Origin: an uncultured Hellea sp.
GTDB taxonomy: Bacteria > Pseudomonadota > Alphaproteobacteria > Caulobacterales > Maricaulaceae
Direction: 5' to 3'
DNA length: 64,000 bases
Assembly: GCA_905477785.1 (NCBI GenBank)
Contig: CAJQGR010000007.1
Location: forward strand, 18,052-82,051
Within the stretch, counting starts at the first letter, position 1; each line of letters starts with the position of its first letter. The notes beneath the pieces were generated by a model. That model had not been told where the DNA came from, made no database searches, and was given only the letters and a program-made list of their open reading frames with translations. The position numbers and the translations under genes are program-made. This document shows, one piece after another, positions 10,774 through 20,651 of this stretch.

Positions 10774-10845
10774 TCTTACTCCCATGCTATATATTAACAT
10801 AATGAACTACGCAATTTACTCTATTCTTTTGACTTATAACTTATT

Positions 10846-10877
10846 TTGCGTATTTTATTAGCATGTTTACTACGCAA
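10846..10877. promoter_or_regulatory. putative operator, perfect TTGCGTA-N18-TACGCAA
   Basis: Perfect 7-bp inverted repeat, spacer 18, in the divergent promoter 10774-10884. Confidence 0.8.
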
Positions 10878-10884
10878 ATTTACA

Positions 10885-11835
10885 ATGTCCAAGATTAATC
10901 CAAATAATTTTCGCAATGCACTCGGTCAGTTTGCAACTGGTGTTACTATAGTTACAACAGTCGACGATACAAACCTTCCTGTTGGTGTCACTGCTAGCAG
11001 CTTCAATTCTGTTTCTTTAGACCCTCCTTTAGTTTTATGGTCTTTATCAAAGAATGCAAAGTCTATGCCAGCATATCAAAATTCTGGTGGATTTAATGTC
11101 CATGTACTAGCAAGTCATCAAATGGATTTATCCAATAAATTTGCCCGTAGCGAAGAGGACAAATTTGAAAATGTAGAATGGAGTCGTTGTAAAGAGGGAA
11201 TGCCAGTTTTAGCTGAATACGCCGCTCTATTTAAATGTAAAACTAATTTTCAATACGAAGGGGGAGATCATATTATCTTTGTTGGTGAAGTAATTAGTTA
11301 TGAAACCAATGATTTACCTGTATTAGTTTTTCATGCTGGAAAATACGCATATGCTAAACAAAAGCCTATTAAACATGAGCCACAGCCTGCAGGAATTGAT
11401 CTGGGGTTAGGACAATTTTCAAATGATTTTCTTTTATATTTATTATCAAGAGCGCATTTTCAAACAAGTTTCCCTGTTAGAAAAGAGTGCCTAAAAATGG
11501 GTGTAAGTGAACCGGAATATTTTTGTTTATCATTACTTTCTATGAGCGGACCAATTCCAAAAAAAGAAATTATCGGCCGTTTAGAGCACACAGGTCATCA
11601 CCCTGACTCTGAGATATTCGCACGTCTAGCACGTAAAAAATATATTGATACAAACAACAATAATATATGTATTTCAAAAAAAGGGCGTCAAATTTTTATT
11701 AAAATTCTAGCTCAATCTAAAGCTCTGGAAGAGCAACTTCTTAAGCATTTTTCAAATGATGAGCTGTTAGAGGCTAATAACTTTCTAAAAAAAATAATTA
11801 AAATTACTGGATCAGATATTCCAGAGCTATGGTAG
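10885..11835 (+). CDS. flavin reductase (HsaB/HPAH C1-like) fused to a C-terminal MarR-like wHTH domain
   Basis: FRNALGQFATGVTIVTT, PVGVTASSFNSVSLDPPLVLWSL; residues after about 170 read as a MarR-like helical domain; start moved from 10846 (TTG inside the operator) to ATG 10885. Confidence 0.85.
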   Translation: MSKINPNNFRNALGQFATGVTIVTTVDDTNLPVGVTASSFNSVSLDPPLVLWSLSKNAKSMPAYQNSGGFNVHVLASHQMDLSNKFARSEEDKFENVEWSRCKEGMPVLAEYAALFKCKTNFQYEGGDHIIFVGEVISYETNDLPVLVFHAGKYAYAKQKPIKHEPQPAGIDLGLGQFSNDFLLYLLSRAHFQTSFPVRKECLKMGVSEPEYFCLSLLSMSGPIPKKEIIGRLEHTGHHPDSEIFARLARKKYIDTNNNNICISKKGRQIFIKILAQSKALEEQLLKHFSNDELLEANNFLKKIIKITGSDIPELW

Positions 11836-12596
11836 GTTTAAATATGCTCAAAAATAAAGTTGCGTTAATTACGGGTGGAGGCCAAGGTATTGGCCAAGGA
11901 ATAGCCAAATCATTAGCTAAACAAGGTGCAAACATAGTTGTAACTGGAAGAACATTAGAAAAATGTGAAAATACTGTTGATCTTCTCAAGCCTTTAAATG
12001 TTGATACATTACCAATCCGGTGCGATGTAAAGTCTACCAGAGATTTAGAAAATTGTATTGACCTTACAATTAAAAAATTTGGTCGCTTAGATATTCTAGT
12101 GAATAATGCCCAAGAAGTAGCACGCGGGCCTCTACTAAATATTTCAGATACACAGATAAATGATAATTGGAATTCCGGTCCATTAGCAACTTTTCGCCTG
12201 ATGAAAATGGCATATCCACATCTAGTTCAAAGCAAAGGAAATATAATTAATTTGTGCAGCTCCGTAATGAAAAGGTGGGATGTTAGCACTTACGGTGTAT
12301 ATGCTGCCGTGAAAGCTGCAACCCAGCAACTTACTCGGGCTGCCGCAAATGAATGGGGTAAAGATGGCATTAGAGTCAATGCAATAATGCCTCATGCAAA
12401 ATCACCAGCACTTGCAGGATGGATGGATGCAAACCCAGTTGAAGCAAAACACTTTCAAGCTAGCATACCACTTGGTTATGTTGGTGATTGCGAACAAGAT
12501 ATAGGTGAATTTGTTGCAATGATGTGTAGTGATGGAGCACGCTACTTATCAGGTCAAACTATAGCACTTGATGGCGGACAGGTTTTTATAGGTTAG
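11829..12596 (+). CDS. SDR family oxidoreductase
   Basis: TGGGQGIGQGIA, NNAQEV, YAAVK; start may be 11844. Confidence 0.88.
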   Translation: MVGLNMLKNKVALITGGGQGIGQGIAKSLAKQGANIVVTGRTLEKCENTVDLLKPLNVDTLPIRCDVKSTRDLENCIDLTIKKFGRLDILVNNAQEVARGPLLNISDTQINDNWNSGPLATFRLMKMAYPHLVQSKGNIINLCSSVMKRWDVSTYGVYAAVKAATQQLTRAAANEWGKDGIRVNAIMPHAKSPALAGWMDANPVEAKHFQASIPLGYVGDCEQDIGEFVAMMCSDGARYLSGQTIALDGGQVFIG

Positions 12597-12598
12597 TT

Positions 12599-13315
12599 AT
12601 GTTTGATTTAAATGGACGAAAAGCTTTAATAACTGGGGCTGGACAAGGAATGGGGTTTGGAATTGCAAAAGCCTTAAAAGATGCTGGAGCAGATGTTTAC
12701 ATTAATGATTTGTATAAAGGTCGTGCTGAAAAAGCCGCTAAAGATATTGATGCCATGGCAGTTCCAGGCGATATAACTAATGCAGAGGTTCGTAATGATT
12801 TTTTAAAAATTACAGGAAATATAGATATTTTAATTAATAATGCTGGTGTTCCTGTTAAGATGCCAACCAGTTTAAATCATGCACATAAACTTAAAGAAAC
12901 TGACTATCAAAGACAACTTGACCTAAATTTTAATTCAATACGTGGACTATGTATGATGTATCTACCAGAGATGAAAAAGCGTAAACATGGTCGTATATTA
13001 ATAATAACATCAGAATCGCACAGATTAGGATTTTCTATGGGCTTATCCCATTATGCATCAGCAAAATCAGCAGCTCTTGGATATATGCGCCAATTAGCTT
13101 CTGAGGTTGGGAGCTTTGGAATAACCATTAATGCCCTATCTCTTGGTTCAATGAACAATTTTGATGGCCATGAACGAGCAGCTTATAGTACAATGGTAGG
13201 TAGAGCTGGCACACCACAAGATGTAGGAGCAGCATCCTTATATCTCTGCTCTAATGAAGCAAGCTGGATGACAGGGCAAACTATACCTCTTAATGGTGGA
13301 GCCTGCACCGCCTAA
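12599..13315 (+). CDS. SDR family oxidoreductase
   Basis: TGAGQGMGFGIA, NNAGVP, YASAK. Confidence 0.9.
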   Translation: MFDLNGRKALITGAGQGMGFGIAKALKDAGADVYINDLYKGRAEKAAKDIDAMAVPGDITNAEVRNDFLKITGNIDILINNAGVPVKMPTSLNHAHKLKETDYQRQLDLNFNSIRGLCMMYLPEMKKRKHGRILIITSESHRLGFSMGLSHYASAKSAALGYMRQLASEVGSFGITINALSLGSMNNFDGHERAAYSTMVGRAGTPQDVGAASLYLCSNEASWMTGQTIPLNGGACTA

Positions 13316-13324
13316 TGAATTTCT

Positions 13325-14653
13325 TCAAACCTCTACCTCAACAGGAAAAGCTTTATAGTAAAAATCAAAACGCTCCCTAATTTCCTCAGGTTGGACACCA
13401 AAGTGTTTCTTTAAATTATAACTGACACGGCCATTCTTTCCACGGGGGTGAGCTTTAATAAAAGCATTCATCTCATTCTTTGCTTTCCTAGTTAATTCAA
13501 GGCCATGTAAATCATATATCTTCTCGATAGTATTCATATCGCCCGCCATAAATTCATGAAAAAGTACATCCAAGCTTTGCTCAGGTCTCCAAAGATGTCT
13601 ATCACGCACGCACGCCCGTAACAGAGATTCAATTCGGTTAGTCCAATACTCAATAACGTTTGATGTATCTACAGAGGTTCTTAGAATTCTATGGCCATAA
13701 GCAATCATTGTAGCTGTAGATTGAATAACAGCAACTGGGTCTCGATGGGTTATAATTGCAGTGGCATCAGGCATCACAGACTTAAGAATTGGTAACTGTT
13801 CAGGGTTCTGAACGCATTTTAGTACCCAACATTTATCAGCGTCAGAATCGATTTGTAAAAGCTTTAAAATTTTGATCATGTAAGCATAGTGAGGGGTCTG
13901 ATCTTTAGAAAAATAATAATCGCGATAACTAGGCACCATAGATGTCCATTCAAATTGATTAGAGCCAAAATTAAAAGTCATAAGCTCTAATTCTTCATGT
14001 ATGTGATCTGGGTTCATTGGATGCATTGCCGCCAAATCAGGACCCATTATTTGCATTCCTGACCATCTAGCACTACATCTTAAATAACGCGGGTCATCTT
14101 GCACCAAACTATCACCACTATTTAAAAGCCTCATTAAAAATCTAGATGATAACTTAAGTCCAATACTTGCTTTTTCTTTGCCTGGTGCATGGAAAGGTTC
14201 TTGAGCAAGCCATAGAGGAAGAGACATAAAACGAGAGTCTGATGCTAATAAATTTACTAAATGTGTAGTACCAGAGCGAGGTAGGCCAGAAACAGAAAGT
14301 GGTTTTTTAATTTTGATTTTTTCATAATCTGGATTTTCCTTGATTTTATTTTGAATAATCAAGTGATTACTTGCGCATCTTACCAAATCCTTAAAACATT
14401 GCTGCTCACCTATACCAGATAACTCTTTATCACTCTTATAAGCATCGAGTAATACTTGAAGGGCTTCCCTAAAACTTTCATCTCCAAAATCGGATAACCC
14501 TGTTTGTTTTTTAGCTGCATCCAGTACTGCAGCTTGCGTAAAATTGATTTTACCTTTCTTTGAATTACTCAACGCAATTTTTTGTAAAAATGTTAATTTA
14601 GGACTATCTAAATCATCAAAAATTATTTCTTTTTGCGTACGCTTACTTAACAT
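13325..14653 (-). CDS. sulfotransferase family protein
   Basis: VSGLPRSGTTHLVNLLASD (5'-PSB PAPS loop), ATAIITHRDPVAVIQS (3'-PB motif). Confidence 0.85.
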   Translation of the reverse strand: MLSKRTQKEIIFDDLDSPKLTFLQKIALSNSKKGKINFTQAAVLDAAKKQTGLSDFGDESFREALQVLLDAYKSDKELSGIGEQQCFKDLVRCASNHLIIQNKIKENPDYEKIKIKKPLSVSGLPRSGTTHLVNLLASDSRFMSLPLWLAQEPFHAPGKEKASIGLKLSSRFLMRLLNSGDSLVQDDPRYLRCSARWSGMQIMGPDLAAMHPMNPDHIHEELELMTFNFGSNQFEWTSMVPSYRDYYFSKDQTPHYAYMIKILKLLQIDSDADKCWVLKCVQNPEQLPILKSVMPDATAIITHRDPVAVIQSTATMIAYGHRILRTSVDTSNVIEYWTNRIESLLRACVRDRHLWRPEQSLDVLFHEFMAGDMNTIEKIYDLHGLELTRKAKNEMNAFIKAHPRGKNGRVSYNLKKHFGVQPEEIRERFDFYYKAFPVEVEV

Positions 14654-14656
14654 TAA

Positions 14657-15790
14657 TCAGAGTCCAAATATTTTCTTGATAAAGTTCATTTGTATCTCCT
14701 TACTTTTTTTATCGGCTTCAGGATTGTTTCCAACAATATAACCTTGACCAAGGCAAGACCCTGCTAATTCTCCTAATCCAGCTCTGATCTTTGCACGTTG
14801 ACCTCTACTCATACCGGAAGCGGGGTTAAAACGACTAGACTTTCCATTAACCAAAAAAGTGCCATCTGAATCAAATGAAAATTTGCAATCTTTTACAAAG
14901 CTTCCAGAAAAATTACTTAAAGGTTCAGAATTTTCCCAGGCATGCCCAGCACCATGAATTACATGACTTTCAACGCTGCTACCGCCCATTATAATTTCTT
15001 TATAAACTTCTTGGCATAGCTCTGGGTCAACCGAATTGTCGCTATCTCCATGTATGGCTAAATAAGGTGCACCCGTAGTAACTTTATGACCTAATGTTTG
15101 GTGACATGGGCCATAAATATCCATGTGCAAAGCAAAAGGTGAAGTATTTGGAGCCATTATTTTTTTTAAACGATCATCCAAAACATATCTAGCTCCCATT
15201 CCTCCATAACTATAACCAGTAATTCCAATACGGGAAGGATCTATTGCTGGGTGGGTAGAGAGAATTTTTAAAGCTGAATATGCATCAGACATTATGTCAA
15301 CTTCAGTAGCAATCATTGTTTTCATAACATAAGGCGTATCCTTAGTAACACCCCGTGGTTCATAATAATCAATGATTAATGCCGCTATACCATTCTCGGA
15401 AAAAAGTTTGGCATAACCGTTTTCTCTACCATTTTTTATTCCTCCAGAACCATGCATTATAATAACTGCAGGAACAGGATTCTTTTTACTAGCACCATCG
15501 GGCATAACTAGCTTTGCTTTACCTGTATGCACTTGTAATTCGTCGTAACCATTTAATACTCTGGAAAAATCATAAGGGCTCTTTATGGAGTAATAGATAT
15601 AGCCGGAAACGCCCTCATCAAGTTTTGTCTTGGGTGTGGGGTAATCAGGAAATTTTGGTAATTGTAGTTCATCAAAAGATGAAGAAACGCTAGAAATTTT
15701 CACCTTTGGTTTTTGGGGTTCCGTATCTTGGAAGCTGCAAGAAGCAATTATAAGCGATAATCCAATTAAATAATACTTATACAAAATCAC
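14657..15790 (-). CDS. dienelactone hydrolase-like alpha/beta hydrolase, predicted lipoprotein
   Basis: Lipobox LIIASC near N-terminus; IMHGSGG, GYSYGGMGAR, HGAGHAWE. Confidence 0.8.
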   Translation of the reverse strand: MILYKYYLIGLSLIIASCSFQDTEPQKPKVKISSVSSSFDELQLPKFPDYPTPKTKLDEGVSGYIYYSIKSPYDFSRVLNGYDELQVHTGKAKLVMPDGASKKNPVPAVIIMHGSGGIKNGRENGYAKLFSENGIAALIIDYYEPRGVTKDTPYVMKTMIATEVDIMSDAYSALKILSTHPAIDPSRIGITGYSYGGMGARYVLDDRLKKIMAPNTSPFALHMDIYGPCHQTLGHKVTTGAPYLAIHGDSDNSVDPELCQEVYKEIIMGGSSVESHVIHGAGHAWENSEPLSNFSGSFVKDCKFSFDSDGTFLVNGKSSRFNPASGMSRGQRAKIRAGLGELAGSCLGQGYIVGNNPEADKKSKEIQMNFIKKIFGL

Positions 15791-16947
15791 CCTCCAAGAA
15801 ATTCATTGTTATCAACTGGATTAGGTTTAGTTAGAAAGATCAAAATTGAAGGTAGTAATGAACAAATAAAAACCAACATATAAAGACTGCTGGTGCTACC
15901 CCCTTCTAGGAGGCGTCCCGCTATCTTACCACCAAAAATCATAGAAATACCAAAAGACATTGGAACCAATACAACAAGTTTATTTGATACATCAAATCTA
16001 ACAATAGCCGCTGTTTGATAAAGACAACCTAGTGTAAAACCAAACTCCCATATCCAACTAGAGATCATAAAAATTGTAAAGTTTTTAGCTGTAAATAATC
16101 CTATAACACCTACAATTAGAATTAGGAAAGCATATAAATGAGGCATACGTAAACCCGCTTTAGCACCTATGATGGCACCCAAAACACCTGCTCCACCGCC
16201 AAGCCATTTTAAGACACCAAACATCATACCATTTTGAGCATCTGTAGGTGAAAATTTTTGTGCAATAATATAAAGAAAGAAGAACAATCCTACATTTGCA
16301 AGAAGGTATATCGTAAATATCAAAAGAACAGACCAGCTAGATCCTGATTTTCGCCAACTTGGAAAACCTTTAAGTTTTTCAACTGTCTTAGATGTACTAT
16401 GTTTAGGAAAAGCACATACACCTATTCCCAAAAAAATAGTAAATACAGCCATGCCAAACATAGCACCTGTAAAGCCTGCATTAGAAACAAAAAATGAAGG
16501 AAGAAAAACTAAAAATAACCCAATTGAAAGTAACTCCACAGACAACCGAGTACCATAAGCACGCTCTGGATCAGGCATATCAGCTAAGACTCTCATTGCC
16601 AGGGCAATAGCTAGAGCACAGAAAAAACCAAAAACTAAAAATCCAAAATAAATGTAATCACGAGGCAATCCCATTGATACTAAAAAAGAAAAAGCAACTG
16701 CTAAAATTATAAAAAAAGCTGTTTTCTGCCATTGAAAACTATCAACCCAAAGTGGACCTGTTAAAGTTCCGGCAAGATAACCCACACCTGCCATAAGTGA
16801 TAAATTACCTAATTCAGCATTATTAAAGCCAAAGGCTTCTCCTGCTGTTCCTAATAAAATAGGCATTGTATTAAACACTAATCCGCCGATAGCAGAGACC
16901 ATAGATACTGCAATAATAATTGTTATATTAGCCTTCAATAATCTCAC
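15787..16947 (-). CDS. MFS transporter
   Basis: 386 aa, multiple hydrophobic helices, MFS-like topology. Confidence 0.75.
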   Translation of the reverse strand: MRLLKANITIIIAVSMVSAIGGLVFNTMPILLGTAGEAFGFNNAELGNLSLMAGVGYLAGTLTGPLWVDSFQWQKTAFFIILAVAFSFLVSMGLPRDYIYFGFLVFGFFCALAIALAMRVLADMPDPERAYGTRLSVELLSIGLFLVFLPSFFVSNAGFTGAMFGMAVFTIFLGIGVCAFPKHSTSKTVEKLKGFPSWRKSGSSWSVLLIFTIYLLANVGLFFFLYIIAQKFSPTDAQNGMMFGVLKWLGGGAGVLGAIIGAKAGLRMPHLYAFLILIVGVIGLFTAKNFTIFMISSWIWEFGFTLGCLYQTAAIVRFDVSNKLVVLVPMSFGISMIFGGKIAGRLLEGGSTSSLYMLVFICSLLPSILIFLTKPNPVDNNEFLGG

Positions 16948-16948
16948 T

Positions 16949-17827
16949 CTAATATACTCTTGCCGGATTCGGTAAGTTTGGCGAACCTAACATCTCTCTA
17001 TGGCTAGGCGGTTGCTTGCCGTTACGGTCTTTAATTCCGTAGCGATCTTTTGCAATTTCAGCGCCAACTAATGTGTAACCACTTATTTCTTGGGCTTTTG
17101 TGTCATTAGCAATCGCATATAGAATATGACCTGTGAACTGAGGAGTTTCAGCCATTGCTATAAAATCTTTATATTGCTCAGGGTGAACCTCTGCAGCGAT
17201 AAGCGCACGCTCTGTCAAGAGAGGGCCCATCCATATCGATACAGCTTGAACATTAAATGGTTCTAAATCAACTGCCATATCATGAGCAAGTTTATCTAAG
17301 CCAGCTTTTTGAGCACCATAAGCAGGACCATGCATATAACAACTCGCACCAAAAGATGAGCCCATAGCGATCAATCCACTCTTTTGTTTAGTCATAATCT
17401 TTGCTGCGTGCCAGCTCGCTACATATGCCGATCGTAATCCAACGTTCAGTATATTCTGGGCATTTAATTCCTTATCCCAAAAAGGCTTTTGCTCAATAAG
17501 TTGGTGGTGAATATAGGCTGCATTATTCATCAAAATATCTAGACGCCCTTGTTCATCCATAACTTTTTCAAAAAGATTTTCGATCTGATTATCATCAGCG
17601 CTGTCACAAATAACAGCTATACCCTTACCTCCAACATTACTGCACTCTTCAGCAGTTTGCTCAACGGTACCTGGCAAAGCAGTTCCATCCCAGCCCTTTG
17701 CCTTTCCTACTATTTTTGTTCTTCCAGTAACATAAACAGTCATTCCCTTTTCTGCTAGACCCAGTGCTATACCTTTACCTGCCCCTCTACTAGCGCCTGT
17801 TACAATTGCAACTTTCGGATTTGGCAT
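16949..17827 (-). CDS. SDR family oxidoreductase
   Basis: VTGASRGAGKGIA, NNAAYI, YGAQK; start set at MPNPK (17827) preceded by a GGGGGT SD-like run. Confidence 0.88.
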   Translation of the reverse strand: MPNPKVAIVTGASRGAGKGIALGLAEKGMTVYVTGRTKIVGKAKGWDGTALPGTVEQTAEECSNVGGKGIAVICDSADDNQIENLFEKVMDEQGRLDILMNNAAYIHHQLIEQKPFWDKELNAQNILNVGLRSAYVASWHAAKIMTKQKSGLIAMGSSFGASCYMHGPAYGAQKAGLDKLAHDMAVDLEPFNVQAVSIWMGPLLTERALIAAEVHPEQYKDFIAMAETPQFTGHILYAIANDTKAQEISGYTLVGAEIAKDRYGIKDRNGKQPPSHREMLGSPNLPNPARVY

Positions 17828-17881
17828 AATTACCCCCATAAATAACAAAATCTTTAGATAACCAATAACAGAGATGTTAGA

Positions 17882-17913
17882 ATGCGCAATAATTTTGTCA
17901 TAATTTTACGTAT
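17882..17913. promoter_or_regulatory. putative operator, ATGCGCA-N18-TACGTAT
   Basis: Inverted repeat with 18-nt spacer in the divergent promoter 17828-17995; an extra TTGCGTA half-site lies at 17945-17951. Confidence 0.6.
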
Positions 17914-17995
17914 TCTAAGAAATAATAGGTCATTTATCTTGATTTTGCGTAGTTTTTAGACAAAAATAACATATAATTTGCGATAGGGGCCAAAT

Positions 17996-19702
17996 ATGAC
18001 ACCGGATAATAAAAACTGGCACTCGGATGTAGAATCAAAAATGGTGTTAGAAACAGAAAATGATATAACTTGGTCAGTAGTAGCAGATGTAGTTATTGTT
18101 GGCCTAGGCGGAGCTGGGGTGGCAGCAGCTTTAGAATCAATTGAATCTGGAAATAGTGTCTTAGCGATCGATAAATATGAGAGCGGTGGAGCCACCAAAG
18201 CAAGTGGTGGAGTAATATATGCAGGGGGTGGAACAAGTTTGCAAAAAGAGGCAGGAGTCAAAGATACTGCCAAAAATATGTTTAACTATTTAAAGTTAGA
18301 AACCCAGAATATAGTATCAGATCAAACTTTGAAAGATTTTTGCAAGAAAAGTGCCTCCACTGTTGATTGGCTTATCAATCATGGTGTCGAATTAAGAAGT
18401 ACTCTTTGGCAGTATAAAACATCATATCCTTCACCAGAATATTTTTTGTATCACAGTGACAATAGTCTTGTTGAAAACTATAAAAAAAGTGCTTTTCCTG
18501 CTGCACGCGGTCACCGTGGCTATGTTCCTGAAAAACAAGGGGCAAAGGCAACTAATTTAGGCGGATCAATCTTTGACCCGCTAAAGGCCAGTGCAATAAA
18601 AAAAGGGTTAGTAATTCATAACTTTACAGAAGTCAGGCAACTCATAACTAATAAAAAAAATGAGGTAATAGGATTAAAAGCTTATCAATTTAATAATAAA
18701 AACGAACTTCAAGAGTATAAAAATCTTAGGAAAAAAGCATCAAAATTATTAGCTCTATTTCCACCCATAGTGCCAGGATCTAAATATTTCTTCAAAAAAG
18801 CTATGTCATTGATGGAAAAAGCAAATACTTTATTAATCAAAAGAAAAGAAGTTTATATAAGATGCAACAAAGGAATTATATTATCTGCTGGAGGATTTGT
18901 TTTTAACAGAAGAATGGTAGAATATTATGCCCCTAAATACAAAGATGGATATCCCCTAGGTACTGAGGGTGACAATGGCTCGGGCATTAGACTTGGTCAA
19001 TCAGTTGGAGGAATTGCTAAAAATATGGACCGCATGACAGCATGGCGGTTTATAAATCCACCAATTTCTTTTGCTAAAGGCATGATAATAAACACTGATG
19101 GCAAACGTTTTATAAATGAAATGGTCTACGGGGCAACTCTTGGTGTTGAAATGACAGAGCATCATAATGGTTCAGCATGGATGATTCTGGATAAAGTATT
19201 AGTCAAAAAATCTTTAGAAGATGTCAAAAAGAAAAAAGCATTAGCATTTCAACGAGCACTAGCAAAATTAAACATCTACTTTGGCTCTAAAAAAGCGAAT
19301 TCTGTAACTAAGCTTGCCAGATTAATAGGTGTTAATGCGAAAAACCTTGAAAAGGAAATATTAAAATACAACAAAATAGCAAGAGGTGAAATTTTAGATC
19401 CATTTGGTAAAACCAAATATGAAACAAAAGAGTTAAATCTAAATAATATCGTTGCTATTGATATTAGTTTAAACGCTAAACTATTTCCATGCCCCACCCT
19501 TTCTTTGGGTGGACTCTCTGTAAATGAAAAAACTGGTTCAGTACTGAATAATCAAAATACATCTATTTCCGGACTATATGCTGCAGGAAGAAACGCTATA
19601 GGTGTTGCATCTTGGAGTTATGTCAGCGGCTTATCTATAGCAGATTGTATCTATTCTGGTCGCCGTGCAGCAACATCAATTAATAATAAAAAGAAAATTT
19701 AA
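17996..19702 (+). CDS. FAD-dependent flavoprotein, 3-ketosteroid-delta1-dehydrogenase/fumarate reductase-like
   Basis: VVIVGLGGAGVAAALE Rossmann motif, GGATKASGG, GLYAAGRNAIGVASWSYVSGLSIADCIYSGRRA. Confidence 0.8.
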   Translation: MTPDNKNWHSDVESKMVLETENDITWSVVADVVIVGLGGAGVAAALESIESGNSVLAIDKYESGGATKASGGVIYAGGGTSLQKEAGVKDTAKNMFNYLKLETQNIVSDQTLKDFCKKSASTVDWLINHGVELRSTLWQYKTSYPSPEYFLYHSDNSLVENYKKSAFPAARGHRGYVPEKQGAKATNLGGSIFDPLKASAIKKGLVIHNFTEVRQLITNKKNEVIGLKAYQFNNKNELQEYKNLRKKASKLLALFPPIVPGSKYFFKKAMSLMEKANTLLIKRKEVYIRCNKGIILSAGGFVFNRRMVEYYAPKYKDGYPLGTEGDNGSGIRLGQSVGGIAKNMDRMTAWRFINPPISFAKGMIINTDGKRFINEMVYGATLGVEMTEHHNGSAWMILDKVLVKKSLEDVKKKKALAFQRALAKLNIYFGSKKANSVTKLARLIGVNAKNLEKEILKYNKIARGEILDPFGKTKYETKELNLNNIVAIDISLNAKLFPCPTLSLGGLSVNEKTGSVLNNQNTSISGLYAAGRNAIGVASWSYVSGLSIADCIYSGRRAATSINNKKKI

Positions 19703-20649
19703 TAACTACGTACTATCCTAAAACCAGTATGGGAAGTACTAAGCATAAGATCTTGAGCTTGTCTTGCAGCTGGTCGGTATCGATAACAGTAAGATTTTGC
19801 ACAAAGATATGAGCCTCCTTTGATAACTCCTACAGGAATATCATTTTGAGCTGGGTCATAGCCAGTAGGGTAAAATTCTTTAAGGTTCCCAGGCTTATGC
19901 CCTGGATAATAAACAGAAGATGTCCACTCCCAAACATTTCCAATCATATCATACAAACCAAAACCATTAGGCGGATAGCTACCAACAGGCGCAACTCCAA
20001 CAAACCCATCGTCTTTTGTATTAATTACTGGAAAAATTCCATCCCAAGTATTAGCCTTGTTTTTTAAAGCACTCTGCTCTGCATCAGACCAGCTCATAAG
20101 AGTGCCATCTAAACCACCTCGGGCTGCATATTCCCATTCTTCTTCAGTCGGTATTCTGCCTCCTGCCCAAGAGGCATAAGCTTTTGCATCATCAAGGGTA
20201 ATATGTACAACAGGTTCTTGAGGTTTAAAACTAGCCTTATTTAAACCTTGAGGATTTCTCCAATTTGCACCAATTTTATAATTCCACCAACTATTGGATC
20301 TAGTATTTTCGGGTATGATAAATACAGCAGAGCCTGGATCTATATTAACATCCGTATCAATATCCCACCCAGACTCAGCTTTTGATACATAACCCGTCTC
20401 ATTAACAAATATATTAAATTCATAATTTGATATTTCGTGCGACCAAATTTCAAATGGCTCCACACAAACCTCTACCACTGGCCCTTCCTCAATGTATATC
20501 GAAGCTTCTCCCATACTAAAGCATGCGCCCTCAAGTTTAACCCAAGAAGCTTTAGGCGCTATATGATTCTGAGAGGAATTATTAACTTCATTGCAACCAA
20601 CAATATAAAAACAAATGATAGATAGAAAAAAAAATTTTATCACTTTCAC
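19699..20649 (-). CDS. formylglycine-generating enzyme (SUMF1/FGE) family protein, predicted lipoprotein
   Basis: Lipobox FYIVGC; GGRIPTEEEWEYAARGG, NVWEWTSS, GGSYLCAKSYCYRYRPAAR with the two-Cys active-site pattern. Confidence 0.88.
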   Translation of the reverse strand: MKVIKFFFLSIICFYIVGCNEVNNSSQNHIAPKASWVKLEGACFSMGEASIYIEEGPVVEVCVEPFEIWSHEISNYEFNIFVNETGYVSKAESGWDIDTDVNIDPGSAVFIIPENTRSNSWWNYKIGANWRNPQGLNKASFKPQEPVVHITLDDAKAYASWAGGRIPTEEEWEYAARGGLDGTLMSWSDAEQSALKNKANTWDGIFPVINTKDDGFVGVAPVGSYPPNGFGLYDMIGNVWEWTSSVYYPGHKPGNLKEFYPTGYDPAQNDIPVGVIKGGSYLCAKSYCYRYRPAARQAQDLMLSTSHTGFRIVRSY

Positions 20650-20651
20650 CT

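Noticed and set aside
10846-10877. N18 repeat read as a -35/-10 sigma promoter (TTGCGT with about 18-nt spacing)
   Set aside because: The element is symmetric (right half TACGCAA, not TATAAT-like) and sits centrally in divergent promoters, which fits a dimeric regulator site better
17945-17976. TTGCGTA at 17945-17951 as a full second operator
   Set aside because: The partner position at N18 (CATATAA) matches poorly; treated as a lone half-site
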